This document shows, one piece after another, positions 26,384 through 36,490 of a DNA stretch of 60,000 nt (its first letter is position 1; each line of letters opens with the position of its first letter). Made by a program: the position numbers and the translations under genes. This stretch comes from Apostichopus japonicus (taxonomy: Eukaryota > Echinodermata > Holothuroidea > Aspidochirotida > Stichopodidae), in NCBI RefSeq assembly GCF_037975245.1, contig NC_092563.1, forward strand, positions 25,640,960 through 25,700,959, read 5' to 3'. The notes under the pieces are model-generated. The model searched no databases and was not told the origin of the DNA. It worked only from the letters and a program-made list of their open reading frames with translations.

Positions 26384-26838
26384 ACTACACACATAGGCGT
26401 AGGTCCCGTAGGAGGCGGGGCTGCAGCCCCCACCCCCCGCCCCGCAACCAATTTTTTCCCCATTTCTTCGGGCACCTACTGAGAGAAAAATAAATAACAA
26501 TGAATAGCTTAAAAATGATCTCCTTGGTAATTAAAATAAAGTTCTAAGATTGGCCGACATTACTACTGTAAAAGAGAGTTTCACATAAATGGATCTGTAT
26601 GCATTTTCTCCGTCTACATAAGACATTTGGTTGTTTACATTAGCATCCGGCGGTATACTGTGCTACTTTGACGGACCGTGCGGTACACGATGCCATGCAA
26701 TGTAATGAGCGATGCTTGCTTATATGATATTGGCATCGATATGTTGAACGCGCGCTTCGCGCGCGAAAAATTTTGGCTTTTTTTTCGGGCAAGTCGTTAC
26801 AGCCCCAAATCCAATTGGGCTACGCCTTCGACTACACA
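26384..26838 (-). mobile_element. CATAGGCGTAGG-family MITE nested in the 4.6-kb element
   Basis: The element is 26392-26830 (439 bp). The left end CATAGGCGTAGGTCC and right end GGGCTACGCCTTCG are imperfect inverted repeats. ACTACACA is duplicated on both sides (26384-26391 and 26831-26838). Compared with the copy at 20792 it lies in the opposite orientation: its right end holds the GTCGTTACAGCCCC block that follows the left end of the other copy. Confidence 0.88.
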
Positions 26839-27626
26839 CATAGACAGTTTTTGAGGCTGTTCATCGTGGAACCGGCATTTCAATGCTCACTGATATGATG
26901 TTATATCTGCTCTTTGCTTTACAAATTCGAACAGGCGTGTAGCGAGTAATTGCCAAGGGAGGGGCGAAGCCTGTATGCAAACAATCTAAGCGAAGCGCCA
27001 CCATGAGTTGGCGCGAAGCGTACAAGAAAAATTTTGCCCGAAAATGCCTCCCAGATCGCTGGAAATGACACTTCCCAGGCCTTGTAAGTTGCACCTAAGC
27101 ATTGTCTATTTTGAAATTACTAGCGATGTCATAAAGAAAATTTGCTCGGGGGGGGGCGGCCGCCCCCTTCCCGAAATGCGTCATGTTCCCGACGACCCCA
27201 TCGAGTTCAAGACCAGCCACAGTTGGTTCCATATAGCACAATTGTACAATTGTTTAAGGCGTCCATACACACGCGCGTTATGATAGACCATATATAGTAT
27301 TTATATAGATACATTAGTGAGAGAGGAAAAAAAACGTCAAAAATGGCGTTGTTGGTGTAAGGGGTAGGGTGAGGCGCACACCCCCTCCGTAATCCTTGAT
27401 CTGTCACTGGCTACCCTGTGTATATAATAGGGATCAGCGCTTTAACTATGACTGTTTCTCTTTCTCTTCCCGAAGTCTTGGCTATCTTCTACTCCCTTCC
27501 TTTCTCCTTTTTCTCTCTTGTTTCTTCTTCTTTTCCCTTCCTTTCTCTCCTCCTTTTCTTTTTCCCCCCTCCTTTTCCCTTTTTTGGTTCCTTGCTTTAG
27601 CAAAAGGAACCTATGCAGTCAGGTTG

Positions 27627-27628
<2 letters not shown>

Positions 27629-27675
<47 letters not shown>
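27629..27675. repeat. (GT)n microsatellite
   Basis: About 23 GT dinucleotides, then CTGTGTGTG. The Cys/Val and Thr/His runs in overlapping ORFs come from this tract. Confidence 0.95.
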
Positions 27676-27779
27676 TGTGTGTGCATCTGTGACACTTTCT
27701 TGGGTACGCTCTATCTCAATAAGGGAAAGTTGGATTGAGGCCAAACTTGGACTATAGATCCGCCATATGGAGAAGGTGT

Positions 27780-30020
27780 GCCCTATTGTTTTTGGTGCCC
27801 ACAAAGGTCACCAAAGGTCAGTTATGGTCCAAAAACCGAATATATTAAAACTGCAATAACTCCCAGTGCCAATGTGCGACAAGATTGATATTTTGGGAAA
27901 AGTTGTTAACTGGTTAGGGGAACATTTTCAAACTTAACGGTCATGTGATCCGAGGTCACCAAAGGTCAATTAATGATAAAAAACTAGTTTTTTTGCGATA
28001 ACTTGAGAACGAAATGTCCGTTAGGGTTGGGAGTTGCTTCAATGTTATCCAATTGTTGACCCGCATCTGGGTGACCCTTGACCTCAATTTGACCTCTGGT
28101 GACCTTTACGTGTTTTTGGGGATTTTTACAGTTTTGATGCTATTTTCAGATGTCAAAGGTACCTTCTGATCATAAATGTCAATGGGTTGACCCCGTGTGA
28201 CCTTTATGTACGAAGTTATATGGGGTCAAAGTTTTTCGGTCGGAGTTAGGATGGTTGTACAGACTTTTCGTTTTGTTTTTTGGAATCAGGAGATTAAACT
28301 TCATCTGAAACCAAGGTCAAAAGGTCAAAGGTCACATTAGAAAAAATGTGCTTATTTTGGGAGGAAACGAGCAAAAAAGAAAATGTTTGGTTTTGATGCT
28401 AGATTTGGATATCAAAGGTACCTTCCGATCAAAAATGTCAATTGGTTGACACCCGTGTGACCTTCGTGTGCGAAGTTATACGAGGTCAAAGTTAATTTTC
28501 AGACATTTAATGCAACAACTCCCAGTTCCAAGGTGTGACATGGTTGATATTTTTGGACAAGTTGCAAATGGTATAGGGGAATATTTTCAAACTTAACGGT
28601 CATGTGATCCGAGGTCACCAAAGGTCAATTAATGTCAAAAAACTAGTATTTTGGGGGTAGAAAATGGGCAAAGAAAAAAATGTTTGATTTTTTATAGTTT
28701 GATGCTCTAATTTAGGTCTCATCAATCAAAAATGTCAATAAGTTGACCCAAGGTGACCTTTGTATGTTAAGTTATATGAGGTCAAAGTTAATTTTCAGAC
28801 ATTTAGTGTAATAACTCCCAGTGCCAAGGTGTTACACGGTTGATATTTTGAAACAAGTTGCAAATGGTATAGGGGAATATTTTCAAACTTAACGGTCATG
28901 TGATCCGAGGTCACCAAAGGTCAATTAATGATAAAAAACTAGTATTTTTGCGATAACTTGAGAACAAATTGTCCGTTAGGGTTGGGAGTTGCTTCAATGT
29001 AATCCAATTGTCGACCCGCATCTGGGTGACCCTTGACCTCAATTTGACCTTTGGTGACCTTTTTAGTGTTTTGTGGATTTTTACAGTTTTGATGCTATTT
29101 TCAGATGTTAAAGGTAACTTCTGATCATAAATGTCAATGGGTTAACCCCCGTGTGACCTTCGTGTGCGAAGTTATATGAGGTCAAAGTTAATTTTCAGAC
29201 ATTTAATGCAATAACTCCCAGTTCCAAGGTGTGACAAGGTTAATATTTTTGGAGTAGTTGCAAATGGTATAGGGGAATATTTTCAAACTTAACGGTTATG
29301 TGATACAAGGTCACCAAAGGTCAATTAATGATAAAAAACTAGTATTTTTGCAATAACTTGAGAACAAAATGTCTGTTAGGGTTGGGAGTTGCCTCAATGT
29401 AATCCAATTGTCGACCCGCATCTGGGTGACCCTTGACCTCAATTTGACCTCTGGTGACCTTTCCGTGTTTTGGGGATTTTTACAGTTTCGATGCTATTTT
29501 CAGATGTCAAAGGTAACTTCTGATCATAAATGTCAATGGGTTGACCCCCATTTGACCTTCGTGTGCGAAGTTATTTGAGGTCAAAGTTAATTTTCACACA
29601 TTTAATGCAATAACTCCCAGTGCCAAGGTGTGACAAGGTTGATTTTTTTGGACAAGTTGCAAATGGTATAGGGGAATATTTTCAAACTTAACGGTTATGT
29701 GATCCAAGGTCACCAAAGGTCAGCTAATGTTAAAAAAGTAGTATTATGGGGGGAGAAAATGGGCAAAGAAAAAATGTTTGAATTTTTACAGTCATGCTCT
29801 ATTTAGGTCTCACCGATCAAAAATGTCAATTGGTTGACCTCCGGGTGACCTTTGTGTGTGAAGTTACATACAAGTTCAAAGTTAATTTTTTGACATTTAA
29901 TGCAATTAAATCTCAATGCCAAGGTGTGACATGGTTGATATTTTGGGACAAGTTGTGAATGGTGTGGTGGAACATTTTGAAACTTAAAGGTCATGTCATC
30001 TGAGGTCACCATTGTTATCA
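27780..30020. repeat. Degenerate long-period tandem array full of AGGTCA/TGACCT
   Basis: Landmarks recur in order: AACTCCCAGT near 27858, 28513, 28812, 29214 and 29599; GGTCACCAAAGGTCAATTAA near 27955, 28613, 28912 and 29310; GGGTTGGGAGTTGC near 28025, 28981 and 29381. Spacing is uneven (about 300 to 650 bp), so long and short unit forms alternate. By my reading there are about 45 GGTCA or TGACC motifs in 2.2 kb, including a close triplet at 28314-28334. Confidence 0.85.
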
Positions 30021-30353
30021 TATCTGTTGACACGCTTGTAGGTCTCTTATATTTCTTACATTTTCGACGCCATATTTAGATCTCAAAAGTGCCTTTTGAT
30101 AAAAAATCCGATCACATTTTGTGATCACAAAAGTGTTGGCTATAGTGTTGGTTACTTTATGGGAACATGTAGGACCACAATTACTTGGACTATTTCAGCC
30201 CAATCTTGCTTGATAATATTATGTGTATTGTCATATACCCCAAGCAAGGAACCACAGTGCCCTTGGGCTCTTGTTCTTCTCTTTTTTTCTCTCCTTTTTT
30301 TCTTACCCGGGGGGCGCGCGCCCCCAACGCCCCCCCCCCTGGATACGCACCTG

Positions 30354-30655
30354 TGTTACTGTAACATTAACACTCAGTTGATGTCATATATTAACTACTG
30401 TAAAATAAACATTCAGATGATAGTATTAATTAGTACTGTAACATAAACACTCAGATGATATCATTTATTAGTACTGTAACATTCAGTTCACACTCAGATG
30501 ATATCATTTATTAGTACTGTAACATTCACACTCAGATTATATCATTAATTAGTACTGTAACATAAACACTCAGATTATATCATTAATTAGTACTGTAACA
30601 TAAACACTTGGATGACATCATTTATTAGTACTATAATATAAACACTCAGATTGTG
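30354..30655. repeat. 38-bp minisatellite, right part
   Basis: Continuation of the array at 25471-25721 beyond the transposon: about seven copies of TAGTACTGTAACATAAACAC plus TCAGATGATATCATTTAT, with more variation than on the left. Confidence 0.9.
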
Positions 30656-30865
30656 CGAGAGCAGCCTTTGCACCTCTAGCAATCTGCTAGCACTTCAACA
30701 AAGGCAAGTCATCCATTAGGTGCCTGGTGTCCTGATGAAAAATAACATACGGTGGATGTTTGAACAAAGACACAAAATCAGCAAGTTTGCTTGTATGTTC
30801 ACTCATGTTGCGGTCTGTATTACAACCATAGAGTTGAATATAGATAAGATACAGTGCTGACTCAC
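30656..30865. other. Short non-coding spacer
   Basis: Unique-looking sequence between the minisatellite and the second larger element. Nothing recognised. Confidence 0.4.
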
Positions 30866-31532
30866 AATACCAGGCGCGTATCCAGGATTTTCAAACCCGG
30901 GGGGCACGAATTACTATCTAAGCGGAGCGCCACCATCGGTTGGCGCGTAGCGTACAAGAAAATTTCTGGTTTTGATACCCCCCAGATCACCGGAAACGGC
31001 ACTTCTCGGGCTTGAAATGACCAACCAGATGTACACTTTTGGCCTGAGAACCAAGTCTTTCCTAATAGTTTTTTTCCCATCCATAACCTTTTTGAAGATT
31101 GTCAACCCAGCACACGTCATTTTCGACCTGATCGCATCTCCTGTGGGTCTTAGCTTTTGTAGGTGATTCTACGTCGCGGCCCACAATACCCGTCAGCCCC
31201 ACTTTTCAAGGTTTTAAGCCCCAAATTTGTTCAGAATTTGAAAATTCACATTTCTCGTGAATAAACTCACTTCAAAACATACCCATAATGTTGTACAAAA
31301 TTTCATCTATGGACAACCAATATAGAAAAACTTCCTTCAACCCCTAACAGACAGGTCAAAATTGCACGAGTAGAGGGAAGTGTGATGCAGAATGTTGGTC
31401 AGAAATTTTCGAAAATTCAGACACAGTTAATTTATTGGTGTACAAATATTAAACCTCTTATAACGGCTATTATAAAACTTGGTTGAAGGAAATGAAAAAA
31501 TAGCAGATATTTCCGAAACCGAACACTACACA

Positions 31533-32090
31533 CATAGGCGTAGGAGGCGCGGCGGCAGTGGCGGAGCTAGGGGTATTGGTCAGGAGGGGCGAGAATGGTC
31601 TGTAGGGGCGCTTTCGACACTATCTAAGCGGAGCGCCACCACTGGTTGGCGCGTAGCGCACAGAAAATTTTTGAGTAAAGATACTCCCTAGATCGCCGGA
31701 AATGACCCTTTCAGGGCCTGGCTAATTTGCAGATAAACGAAGAATAGGGTGTCATCGCCAAATTACACCAACAAAATGTGACAAATGTCAATAAGTAGAT
31801 GAGAGCGCAATAAAAAAGTCAATAATCTAGAATAAGTAAAAAGTGGTAAAGAGCTGAAAAAGGCGCCAGCAGTCCATTTGAGTCCGTCAGGGGGGGCATC
31901 CGCCCCCCTGACCGTATGGACGCTCCGCCATTGCTCGGCGGGGGTGCAGCCCCTAATTCGCCATTACTAATGTAAAAAAACTTTTGACATAATTGGACCT
32001 CCATGCTTTTTATACATCTACATGAGACATGTCGTTGTTTACATGCATCCCGCGGTATACTGCGCAATTTTAACGGACCGTACGGTACGA
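31533..32090 (-). mobile_element. Broken CATAGGCGTAGG-family MITE, interrupted and right-truncated
   Basis: Starts CATAGGCGTAGGAGGCGCGG at 31533 after the same ACACTACACA site as the MITE in the other larger copy. It is split by a second MITE (31556-31933). It resumes with GGGTGCAGCCCC and CGGTATACTGCGC, then stops near 32090 where the right inverted repeat should be. The shared site shows the MITE was present before the two larger copies separated. Confidence 0.75.
31548..31941. mobile_element. CAGTGGCGGAGC-type MITE, third nesting level
   Basis: The element is 31556-31933 (378 bp). Ends CAGTGGCGGAGC and GCTCCGCCATTG are inverted with one mismatch. The flanks CGCGGCGG (31548-31555) and CTCGGCGG (31934-31941) agree at 7 of 8 bases. 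It carries its own copy of the ~100-bp hairpin module at 31617-31720, although its ends differ from those of the larger element. Confidence 0.75.
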
Positions 32091-32859
32091 GGAATTTGCC
32101 AATGGAGGGGCGAAGCCTGCAGGCAAATTATCTAAGCGTAGCGCCACCATAGGTTGGCGCGAAGCGTACAAGAAAATTTTGGCCGAAAATGCTTCCCAGA
32201 TCGCTGGAAATGGCACTACCCAGGACCATTTGTTAGTGCGAAGCGTACAAGCAAATTTTGGCCGAAAATGTCTCCCAGATCGCTGGAAATGAAACTTCCC
32301 AGGCCTTGTAAGTTGCATCTAAGCACTTTCTATTTTGAAATTACTTAGCGATATCATTTAAAAAAAAGCGGAATGGGGGGGGGGCGGTCGCCCCCATCCC
32401 AAAATGCGTCATGTTCCCCGACGACACGGTAGAGTTCTAGACCAGCCACAGTTGGTTTCATAGCACAATTCTACACACGCGTTATGATAGACCATATATA
32501 GTATATATATAGATCATCAGTGAGAGAGGAAAATGGAAACGTCAAAAAAATGGAGTTGTCGGTGTAAGGGGAAGGGTGAGGCACACTTTTACGAAATCAT
32601 TGATCCGTCACTGGCTACCCTTCAGCGCTGTAATGATGTCACTGTTCCTCTTTCTCTTCCCGGTATCTTCGCGTTTTTCTTTTACTCCCTCTTTTTCTCC
32701 TTCTTCTCTCTTTCTTCTTTTTCTTTTCCCTTCCTTCCTCTCCTCCTCCTCTTTTTCCCCTCTTTTTTCCTTTTTTCTTCTCTTTTTTTTTCTCTCCTCT
32801 TTTTCTTACCCGGGGGGCACGCGCCCCCAACGCCCCCCCCTGGATACGCACCTGAATAC

Positions 32860-33216
32860 TGTCAATTCATTGGCTCTCTGCAAACAAGGAGCCACATACA
32901 CCATTACAAACCAGATGAGAAATATCACAGAGTAGAAGTATTCCTGTGAGTGTACCTTTTACCTCTAACCAAACATAAATGTTTTCATCTTATATTTTGC
33001 TTGTGCTAACAAGTAACGAAATAAACTGGGAGAAATAGTCAGAAGTTCTTCAGAAATCTCTGAGGAAAATTTATCTATTATTGCAAGAAAGTTTATAAGA
33101 AACGTTTGTCTATGAGCACTACGTCCATAGACGGTCTACTGATTACCTGCTAGCACACAAAAACCTACCCCCAGTGGGTTGCTATAGGCAGCTACTCAAG
33201 TTAACAGGGCTACGTA
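32860..33216. other. Non-coding stretch
   Basis: Spacer between the second larger element and a SINE. No exon or repeat recognised. Confidence 0.4.
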
Positions 33217-33475
33217 TTTGTATGTATGTAGGTATTTTAGATCCTCCTGCAAGCAGGAACTCGCGAAGAAGCCATCATTATCATTGGCTTATAAATCAAA
33301 GCCGCAAGCTGACCTAAGTCAGTCTCTTAGATTCATATTTACCGTCAAATCGTCCATGATTATGAATTGTCAACAACTATGTAACTGGACGACATTCATT
33401 AATCTTGGAGTGACTCGAACTTGTGACCTTATGATTGAAAGGCACCGGCGTTAACCACTGAGCTAACACTCCCTA
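33217..33475 (-). mobile_element. tRNA-derived SINE
   Basis: Read on the minus strand from 33475, the sequence starts GGAGTGTTAGCTCAGTGGTT (A box), then GCCGGTGCC, and reaches AAGTTCGAGTCACTCC (B box) by about 33405. GGAGTG pairs with CACTCC as an acceptor stem. A non-tRNA body follows down to about 33217, with GTCGTCCAGTTACATAG and a CTTGCAGGAGGATCTAAAAT block, and a tail of TATG/TACA-type repeats. The plus-strand 78-codon ORF at 33218 is read-through of this SINE, not a gene. The end points are approximate. Confidence 0.7.
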
Positions 33476-35879
33476 ACATATATATTGCTATCTGTGTACG
33501 CATAGCCTGTGAAGGACAATGTTACCTGTTATCCTAAATCCTCAATTTAAAAAAAATTTGGCATGCAAATTTATGCAAACGTGCACATTTATCAGTTTTG
33601 TTTAAAAACATATATATCAAAACTCAAGTTGAGACTTTAAAAGAAAATCAGTGGCATCTGACGTCTGTTGTTAAATTTGTTGCTCTTCACTGAGAAGAAA
33701 GAAGCAACTGCCTCTGGTGCCAGCTTGTTTTACTAACACTTCCGTCGAGAAACAAAAGAAAGCAAAAGCCAGCTGACCCTCCGTCCGCTGGCTCGGTTTC
33801 ATTTGCATCATTGCGACTATGGTAACATGTGCATATTACGTGAGAGTGAATTCTTGTAATCTATCGTATCCAGGGGGCCAGTATAAGCAGTGTGGGTTGT
33901 TGAATTTCACTGGCAGTAATCACATGCAGGCAGAAAGTATCCCAAGTAATTTAAAGTTGAATGAACATACAGTTTCAGTCAAACAGTGAACATTGTTAAC
34001 TTTTTTGACCATATTTGTTGACTTTGCTTCATGACAGCTTTAAGTAAATTGTTCTCCATCTGGGGGCGGGGGGGGGGGGGAGGAGGATGTCATGTGGCTT
34101 TAGGGTCTAGTCTAGCAGTTATTGCTTTTGAGTCAATTTCATCATGAGCGGCAGACTTGGCAAAACGAAAATCTTGTCAATAATAAACAATGCTTTTAAT
34201 AGTTAGGTTTTATTTCACATTAATGCGATCATAAATCTTTGTCTTGGCTGTTGATGAAAAAAAGGCTGTCAAACTACTGTATGAGGATATTATTTCTGAA
34301 ATGTTTAAGATATATGTGTAGCTCTTGACAAAAATAGGGGTGCTGGAAAATATGAGTTTTGAGAAATGTTCCTTAATTGTCCAGAATTGTTTGCATACAT
34401 TTTTTTCATTTGTTCTTTATTGCCCTCTATGTTTCATTTCTAATATACTTTGATATGATACATCTTTCCGTGCCAAGTTCGCATGTTTAGAAGTCATAAA
34501 CCAGCATTTTCTAGTAACCAGCATGATTGTATTGGACAACTGTTGAATATATATTTGATAATTTATGCTAGAACTAAAATGGCTCTAGTTTGTAGGGTCA
34601 TCTAAGTAAGATGATTCTGTAGTGATGAGGTCACGCATAATGAAATCCACAGTTCTTCATTGAAAATCAAATGATCCATTCAATGTTTGGATGATGATGA
34701 TCCACAGAGCTAATAGTCAGAAACAACAGACTACAGTGTTATAGTCAGAACAAAAAATATATATAAACTGCATCTAGCCATTGTCAGCCTCATACAACAT
34801 TACAAGTCAGATATTAGCCTGCGTATATGTAGCCAGTGCTATTTAAACCTGTATGCTGCACATAATACTTTTACTACGGTTTTCTGCAGCCTGTTAAATG
34901 AAAGTAAGTTAAACTACAAAAGGTGGCCTGAATGTCAGTCTATGACATCTGTTCATTCTCTCAGTCAACATTTAAAAGTCAAAAGCATCAACCCTTTAGA
35001 AGGACTGTCATGTTTGTCCTTTTATGGTTTGAAAGCACTATAAATTTATTCCAACTATTTTTTTTTCCAGTTTCAGTATTAATAAAGTAGTGAATGAAGA
35101 ATCACTTGCCAACATTTAACAAAGCTAGAGCAATTTATTCATGTCTCTACCTATAGTACAGGACTAACCTTTTTCATTTACAAAAAAATAAATAAACTAA
35201 AAAGCATTTTCTACATTAAAAACATTTAAAACGGTAACGCATATCTTTTCGTTGCAACTGTACCACAGTCAAGTTTTTTCTCCATACCCAAAACATTTCC
35301 TACATCATTGTGGTGTGCACACAGAGATCTTTTTATTGCCACAGTTGGATGATATACTCTGCTGTGAATAATGTAACAAGAGATGGTTTAATGTCGAGCA
35401 AAGTTTGCCCCTGAAATAGAGCACATTTTTGTGCTTAATCTATGACAATCCATCAATGACACCAGTTAAGACTATGAAAGTACTTTAAACAAAAGCTATC
35501 ACATATATTCCGGGCAAAATGGAGGCCTTTTCTAAATTTTTCCTCCGGATGCGTTCAGCCGAGTCTGTATGTCTGGACGTGATTGATGGCCTGCACGATT
35601 TTCATTTCAGTCAGGGTGTGATTGAGAGGGAATGTCAGAGTTCCATCTGCTCGGGATGTCAAACTCGTCAGATACAACTCTCCCAATGGCTACAGAACTT
35701 AAAGGAGATACACACACTGGCTTCATGCAGAGAGAAAATACAATACTGTACATGTTTTATGTTGTCATTAGGATGAAAATATATATATTTTTTTAGGCTT
35801 ATTGATATTGTTTGGTTTAATAGTCAGTCATGAGGACCGTTTCATCCAGTTACATAAAGATAGTATGCTGATAACACAT
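33476..35879. other. Non-coding stretch with one low-repeat island
   Basis: G run near 34068-34080 and A/T-rich simple sequence. The part at about 33650-33860 is less AT-rich, free of repeats and contains the octamer ATTTGCAT (33801-33808). It might be a regulatory element, but only comparison with other species could show that. The 85-codon ORF at 35519-35776 has no recognised domain. Confidence 0.4.
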
Positions 35880-36490
35880 ACTCCAGTAATATCACATTCT
35901 GGTACTCGAGTAATAACACATACTGTATCGATACTCCCAATAATAACATATATATGGATACTTCAGTGATAATTCACATACTGATATTCTCCAGTGATAA
36001 CACACACTGATACCAATACTAACACATAGCCTACTGATACTTCAGTGAAAACACATGCCAATACTCCAAAAAATAATAACACATACTGATACTCTGCAGT
36101 GATAACACACACTGATACCAATAATAACACATAGTGATATTCCAATAATAAAAAATACTGATACTTCAGTGATAATACTGATACTCCAATAATAACACAT
36201 ACTGATACTCCAGTACAACACAAACTGATACTCCAGTGATAGCACATGCTGATACACCAGTGATAACACATACTGGTAGTTGTGACAACTTATACTGATA
36301 TGACAACTTATACCGATACTCCAATAATAACACGTATTGATATGCCAATAATAACACATATTGATACTCCAATACACATATTGATGCTCCAATAATAACA
36401 TGTATTGATACTACAATAATAACATATTGATACTCCAATAATAACAAATACTGGTACTTCAGTGATAATGTGCACACTGATAATAATAGG
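35880..36490. repeat. Minisatellite, ~18-24-bp unit, about 25 copies
   Basis: Units read roughly ACTGATACTCCAATAATAAC plus ACAT, with CAGTGATAACACA variants and frequent small indels. On the minus strand this gives Tyr/Cys/Val/Ile-rich repeat ORFs in several frames, none a gene. The array has decayed more than the others in the window. Confidence 0.9.

Larger units (their letters stand above)
27586..30268. mobile_element. ~2.7-kb insertion rich in AGGTCA motifs, nested in the 4.6-kb element
   Basis: Aligning the two larger elements by eye shows that the T/C-rich tract is continuous in the second copy (32640-32810) but interrupted here. The insert begins near GGTTCCTTGCTT and closes with AAGCAAGGAACC and about 18 further bases, so a 12-bp inverted repeat lies near its ends. 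It holds a (GT)n tract, a short unique part and a long degenerate tandem array. I see no ORF of note. The superfamily is unknown. Confidence 0.65.
25717..30358 (+). mobile_element. 4.6-kb composite DNA transposon with 5-bp target duplication
   Basis: The outer element is 25722-30353. The left end CAGGCGCGTATCCAGG and right end CCTGGATACGCACCTG are inverted with one mismatch. Subterminal ACCCGGGGGGCGCG blocks lie near both ends. The flank TGTTA is duplicated (25717-25721 and 30354-30358). The CAGG ends with a 5-bp duplication suggest the hAT5-like branch of hAT, but this is inference. No transposase is visible. The length comes from two nested insertions: a 439-bp MITE (26392-26830) and a ~2.7-kb repeat block (about 27586-30268). 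Without them the element is about 1.5 kb and matches the copy at 30871-32854. Confidence 0.85.
30866..32859 (+). mobile_element. Second copy of the CAGGCGCGTATCCAGG element, 5-bp target duplication
   Basis: The element is 30871-32854 (1,984 bp). Its ends CAGGCGCGTATCCAGG and CCTGGATACGCACCTG match the 4.6-kb copy. Flanks carry AATAC on both sides (30866-30870 and 32855-32859). Its interior follows the other copy: the hairpin module, GGTTTTAAGCCC, the ACACTACACA site with the CATAGGCGTAGG MITE, a GGAGGGGCGAAGCCTG block and a T/C-rich right arm. It lacks the 2.7-kb AGGTCA insert but has its own extra MITE at 31556-31933. Confidence 0.87.

Noticed and set aside
32533-32949. 138-codon ORF with a Phe/Ser/Leu-rich stretch resembling membrane segments
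   Set aside because: It lies in the T/C-rich right arm of the transposon at 30871-32854 and reflects pyrimidine bias, not a protein.
33218-33454. 78-codon ORF as a short gene
   Set aside because: It is antisense read-through of a tRNA-derived SINE; its C-terminal part overlaps the A and B boxes.
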